Source: an uncultured Selenomonas sp. (GTDB taxonomy: Bacteria > Bacillota > Negativicutes > Selenomonadales > Selenomonadaceae). From it: a stretch of 16,499 bases of DNA. Positions 13,575-16,499 of this stretch are shown piece after piece (the first letter of the stretch is position 1; each line of letters opens with the position of its first letter). The stretch lies in contig CALYVJ010000010.1 of NCBI GenBank assembly GCA_945494195.1, forward strand, positions 1 to 16,499, given 5' to 3'. The translations under genes and the position numbers were made by a program. Below the pieces are notes generated by a model. That model was not told the origin of the DNA. It saw nothing but the letters and a program-made list of their open reading frames with translations, and searched no databases.

Positions 13575-15164
13575 TTATTCATCCTCCGAAAGCCAAGTCT
13601 TGATAAGCATAGCCACTTCGGCCGGCTTCTGATCGATGAGCTGCTGCAATGTCTGCTTCTCGGTAAGATGACGCTGCTCCTCTTCGGTAAGCTCTTCTTC
13701 GCCAACTTCTCCTGCATCCACGCGTTCTGCCCTCTCTGCTGCCAAGCGTGCCTTCTCCTCTTCTTCGAGACGTTTCTGCTCTTCGAGTGCGGCCAGCTCC
13801 TGCTGTTTCTTGCGGCGGCGCATCATGATAGCACCAACAATCAATGCCAGTACTAAAAGTGCTGCAGCAATCTGCATATAGAAAATGCGGTCTTCCCGAT
13901 CCTTTGCTGCCTGTTCTTCAGCAGCCCGGCGGTCTCTAAGTTCTGTACTGAATGGCAGCGGCTCAACAGAAATCGTGTCGCCACGATCCTGATTAATGCC
14001 CGCTGCACTGCTCACCGTACGCATGATGCTATCCTGCTGGGTTGCATTGACATCATCGTTGACCAGCACGGCTACGTTCAAGCGGCGGATCGAGCCCGGA
14101 GCAGCCACAACCTTCGACTTTTCTTCATTGATTTCGTAGTTTTTCGTCGATTCCTTTTTAGAATACTCCGCATTGGAGTTCCCATTCTGGGCAACATATC
14201 CAGGGACATTCGACTGGACACCTGCTGCGCCCCCCGGCTGAGTCGACGTACCATTATAGGACTCGCTGACATCCTGCTGGCTGCGGATAATACCAGAATC
14301 GTCCACTACCGGCGTAAAGATCTGCTTATCGGTCGTACGATCATCGAAATCAAGCTCAACATTTACACGAGCAAAAGCACGTCCTTCCCCTAACGACTGG
14401 TCCAAAAGGGTCTGGATGCTCTTTTGGATATTATCCTGGACCTTCTTCGTCATATCCAGCTGCGTCATTGTCTTTGCTCCGACGCTGTTTTCTTCGTTTT
14501 CGTCCGGGTCGTTGAGAATCTTGCCCGTATCATCAACAATGGTGATATTCTCTGGTTTTAATCCTTGAATACTATTGGCCGCCAGATTGACAATACCCTT
14601 GATCTCTTTCTTGCTGAGTTCCGCCTGCGGTTTAAGGCGAAGCATAATCGATGCCGTTGCCGGCTTCTCGTTCTTCTTGTAAAGGCTGTCTTCCGGAAGA
14701 ACGATATGAACCCGGGCTTTTTCGACTGCTTCAATCTGCTCAATCGTACGGGTCAGTTCCCCCTGAAGTGCCTGGAGGAAATTAACTTTATTCTGGAATT
14801 CGGTAACGCCAAGCTTGCTGTCATCGAAAATTTCAAACCCTTTATTCCCGCGAGGCAACCCCTGAGAAGCCAAGTCCAAGCGAGCATCATGAACATTCTT
14901 GGACGGAACCAGGATTGTTGTCCCCTGTTTCGTTTCCTGCACCTCATAATTAATTTTTGATTCTTTTAATTTAGCCGCTACTTCACCGGCATCCTTTGCT
15001 TCCATATTTGTAAACAAAGGAACCATATCCGGCTTATTGCCATACCAGGCACTCAAGCCAATGATAGCAACGAGAATAGCCAAAGCGGCTCCCAGCATTA
15101 TATAGCGCTGGCGTTTGCTGAACCTGGCCCACAGGTTCTTATACCGCTCTTTCCAATCTCCCAT
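13575..15164 (-). CDS. fliF: Flagellar MS-ring protein FliF
   Basis: 529 residues. FliF forms the membrane MS ring on which the flagellum is built. Visible features are a cytoplasmic N-terminus, a first membrane segment at about residues 22-41, and a large periplasmic region with ring-building motifs, including a VPLFTNMEAKDAGEVAAKL segment. There is a low-complexity Gly/Asn/Gln-rich stretch in the middle. A second membrane segment lies at about 428-448, followed by a highly charged Arg/Lys/Glu cytoplasmic tail. The last ~18 residues (QKPAEVAMLIKTWLSEDE) match the conserved FliG-binding C-terminus. AAGGGA precedes the ATG by 8 bases. The stop codon TAA is immediately followed by the fliG ATG, so the two are very probably translationally coupled, in keeping with their near 1:1 complex. 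Confidence 0.97.
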   Translation of the reverse strand: MGDWKERYKNLWARFSKRQRYIMLGAALAILVAIIGLSAWYGNKPDMVPLFTNMEAKDAGEVAAKLKESKINYEVQETKQGTTILVPSKNVHDARLDLASQGLPRGNKGFEIFDDSKLGVTEFQNKVNFLQALQGELTRTIEQIEAVEKARVHIVLPEDSLYKKNEKPATASIMLRLKPQAELSKKEIKGIVNLAANSIQGLKPENITIVDDTGKILNDPDENEENSVGAKTMTQLDMTKKVQDNIQKSIQTLLDQSLGEGRAFARVNVELDFDDRTTDKQIFTPVVDDSGIIRSQQDVSESYNGTSTQPGGAAGVQSNVPGYVAQNGNSNAEYSKKESTKNYEINEEKSKVVAAPGSIRRLNVAVLVNDDVNATQQDSIMRTVSSAAGINQDRGDTISVEPLPFSTELRDRRAAEEQAAKDREDRIFYMQIAAALLVLALIVGAIMMRRRKKQQELAALEEQKRLEEEEKARLAAERAERVDAGEVGEEELTEEEQRHLTEKQTLQQLIDQKPAEVAMLIKTWLSEDE

Positions 15165-15211
15165 GATCTCAATCCCTTCACGTCAATTCTGTCTATATCT
15201 GCTACAAAAAA

Positions 15212-15514
15212 TTATACCTGCATCCGCATGATTTCCTGATACGCTGAAATCGCGCGATTCCGAAGCTGAAGGGTGAGCTGCAGGGCAATGTCAGCCTTCT
15301 GACTGGCAATAACCACCTGTGCAACATCATCAATCTGTCCAGCTGCCAGCAGGGCATTTTGCCGATCCGAATCCAGCTGGAGTTCATTGGTCTTCTTCAA
15401 AGCATCCTTCAGATACTCCCCGAAGCCTTTTACTTCTTCTTTTGGCTGGGTCTCCCCTAAATGACTGTTGGCGTGCATCGACACCGGTGTCATCTGCAAT
15501 GCTTGTATATCCAT
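15212..15514 (-). CDS. fliE: Flagellar hook-basal body complex protein FliE
   Basis: 100 residues, typical of FliE, the adaptor joining the FliF MS ring to the rod and the first rod-type export substrate. The N-terminal third is variable. The conserved C-terminal region contains FGEYLKDALKKTNELQ, then the block around DVAQVVIASQKADIALQLTL, ending in RNRAISAYQEIMRMQV, the usual C-terminal signature. A GAAAGGA ribosome site is well spaced before the ATG. It sits directly upstream of fliF (47 bp gap), matching the physical FliE-FliF contact. The short run of T after the stop codon has no stem before it, so it does not look like a terminator. Confidence 0.96.
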   Translation of the reverse strand: MDIQALQMTPVSMHANSHLGETQPKEEVKGFGEYLKDALKKTNELQLDSDRQNALLAAGQIDDVAQVVIASQKADIALQLTLQLRNRAISAYQEIMRMQV

Positions 15515-15555
15515 AGCTCTGTCCTTTCAAAAGCTGCTATCATAAGAATTCCTGC

Positions 15556-16005
15556 TTATTTGCTGCCCATCTCTAATGCCTTTGTTACCATGGACTTAGC
15601 AGCATTGATAGTCGTCGTATTCGCCTCGTAAGCGCGAGAAGCCGTAATCATATCGACCATTTCGGCCACGATATTGACATTAGGGCGTTCCACATACCCT
15701 TGGGCATTCGCATCCGGATGGCCAGGATCATATACCAATGGACCCTGGGTATCATCCGTGCCAATACTGACAGCGCGCACTCCATCACCTGCCTCTAATT
15801 TATTAACCGACCGCTGCAGGAAACTAGAAAAGCTGTTTCCCGACTTCGCACGCGGCTCAAAAACCACATAACGGCGGTGATATGCACCGCCTTCCTGAGT
15901 TCTTGTTGTATTGGCATTTGCAATATTATTGGATATGACATCCATACGCAGGCGCTCAGCTGTAAGTCCCGATGCTGCTGCATCGATTCCCAAGAACATA
16001 CTCAT
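15556..16005 (-). CDS. flgC: Flagellar basal-body rod protein FlgC
   Basis: 149 residues. FlgC is a second proximal rod subunit. Family features seen are the N-terminal FLGIDAAASGLTAERLRMD, the SNNIANANTTRT motif (about residues 25-36), the central YDPGHPDANAQGYVERPNVN segment that is diagnostic for FlgC, and the C-terminal helix with MVDMITASRAYEANTTTINAAKSM. An AGGAG site sits 7 bases before the ATG. An in-frame second ATG at codon 3 is possible but less well spaced. The gene lies between flgB (25 bp gap) and fliE (41 bp gap), the classic flgB-flgC-fliE order. These three products together build the base of the rod inside the MS ring. Confidence 0.97.
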   Translation of the reverse strand: MSMFLGIDAAASGLTAERLRMDVISNNIANANTTRTQEGGAYHRRYVVFEPRAKSGNSFSSFLQRSVNKLEAGDGVRAVSIGTDDTQGPLVYDPGHPDANAQGYVERPNVNIVAEMVDMITASRAYEANTTTINAAKSMVTKALEMGSK

Positions 16006-16030
16006 AAAGTTTCTCCTCTATCTCCCATCA

Positions 16031-16453
16031 TCAGCTCTGGCCACTGGTGATAACATTCTTCATCTTCGTCATAAAGCTTCCCAGCTCGGTGGACATAGCA
16101 TTGTAATAGAGCTGATTCTTGGCTAGGCTTGCCATCTCAATATCAATATCAACGTTATTGTTGTCCACACGCATGGTAGTCGTGCCATCCTCTTCGATTA
16201 CAGCATGCACTTTCCCCGGCATCGCCATTGGCAGATGCCGGTCATGGGTACGTACCATCTGTACGCGTCTGCTGCTATCTCCCAGATGCATTTCCTTTGC
16301 CAGCAAGTCTTCGAAATTTACCGCACTCCTTTTAAAGTTCGGTGTATTGACATTAGCGATATTGTTACTGATGACTTCGTGACGCAAATTTGCAGCCTGA
16401 AGGCCACGGCCCAGATAATCGAAGTTCGGCGAATTCATGATTTGTTCCAGCAT
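16031..16453 (-). CDS. flgB: Flagellar basal-body proximal rod protein FlgB
   Basis: 140 residues, a normal FlgB length. FlgB is a proximal rod subunit exported by the flagellar type III system and assembled on the MS ring/FliE junction. The N-terminal region carries the rod/hook signature with NNIANVNTPNFKRS at about residues 30-43, followed by FEDLL. The C-terminal amphipathic helix includes MASLAKNQLYYNAM, which packs in the coiled-coil core of rod proteins. A GAAAGGATG ribosome site lies about 9-11 bases upstream of the ATG. An internal ATG at codon 6 (MNSPNFDYLG) is a less likely start. It is the first gene of the cluster seen here and flgC follows after 25 bp. The 46 bp upstream at the window edge are too short to show a promoter. 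Confidence 0.97.
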   Translation of the reverse strand: MLEQIMNSPNFDYLGRGLQAANLRHEVISNNIANVNTPNFKRSAVNFEDLLAKEMHLGDSSRRVQMVRTHDRHLPMAMPGKVHAVIEEDGTTTMRVDNNNVDIDIEMASLAKNQLYYNAMSTELGSFMTKMKNVITSGQS

Positions 16454-16499
16454 TTCAGAATCACATCCTTTCCCGGATTAAGCCCCCGTTCATAGTTAC

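Noticed and set aside
15165..15220. Run of T after the fliE stop as a terminator
   Set aside because: No stem precedes the T run on the minus strand.

Overview
The window is one unbroken stretch of a flagellar fla/che locus. All 18 genes are on the minus strand, so transcription runs from high to low coordinates. In transcription order they are flgB, flgC, fliE, fliF, fliG, fliH, fliI, fliJ, a soluble lytic transglycosylase, a MotE/YlxF-like protein, fliK, flgD, a TIGR02530-type flagellar operon protein, flgE, flbD, fliL, fliM, fliY (CheC-like plus FliN), cheY and fliO. Gene order, the fused FliY, cheY inside the structural operon, and the FlbD and TIGR02530 proteins all point to a Firmicute. 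The lytic transglycosylase behind fliJ and the protein character suggest a Negativicutes (Selenomonas-like) bacterium. The genus is my inference and I did not test it. No rRNA, tRNA, mobile element or CRISPR array is visible, and no gap between genes exceeds about 190 bp.

Layout by function. Positions 16453-8700 encode the proximal rod (FlgB, FlgC, FliE), MS ring (FliF), rotor (FliG), export ATPase complex (FliH, FliI, FliJ), a probable rod-penetration muramidase and a stator-associated MotE-like protein. Positions 8591-4232 encode hook assembly: FliK ruler, FlgD cap, a small flagellar protein of unknown function, and the FlgE hook. Positions 4043-1025 encode FlbD, FliL (stator) and the C ring (FliM, FliY). 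Positions 903-17 hold CheY and FliO, the first of the export-gate genes, which presumably continue as fliP and onward outside the window.

The part most worth attention is the internal transcription architecture. The cluster looks like one operon, but the junctions between these functional blocks carry signals. A near-perfect intrinsic terminator followed by a sigma-28-like promoter lies before fliK. A 13-bp hairpin lies after flgE. An extended -10 sigma-A promoter lies before fliL, and a second sigma-A promoter lies before cheY. Within blocks, genes overlap or abut (fliF/fliG, fliG/fliH, fliH/fliI, fliJ/transglycosylase, fliM/fliY, cheY/fliO), which implies translational coupling. Several starts are non-ATG: TTG for fliH and fliM, and probably GTG for fliK.

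I see no sign of a wholly new biological system. The novelty candidates are the segmented regulation, an overlapping leader mini-ORF at fliK, a triplicated motif inside the FlgE variable domain, a slippage-prone Ala-Pro linker in FliY, and a signal-less transglycosylase embedded among export genes.
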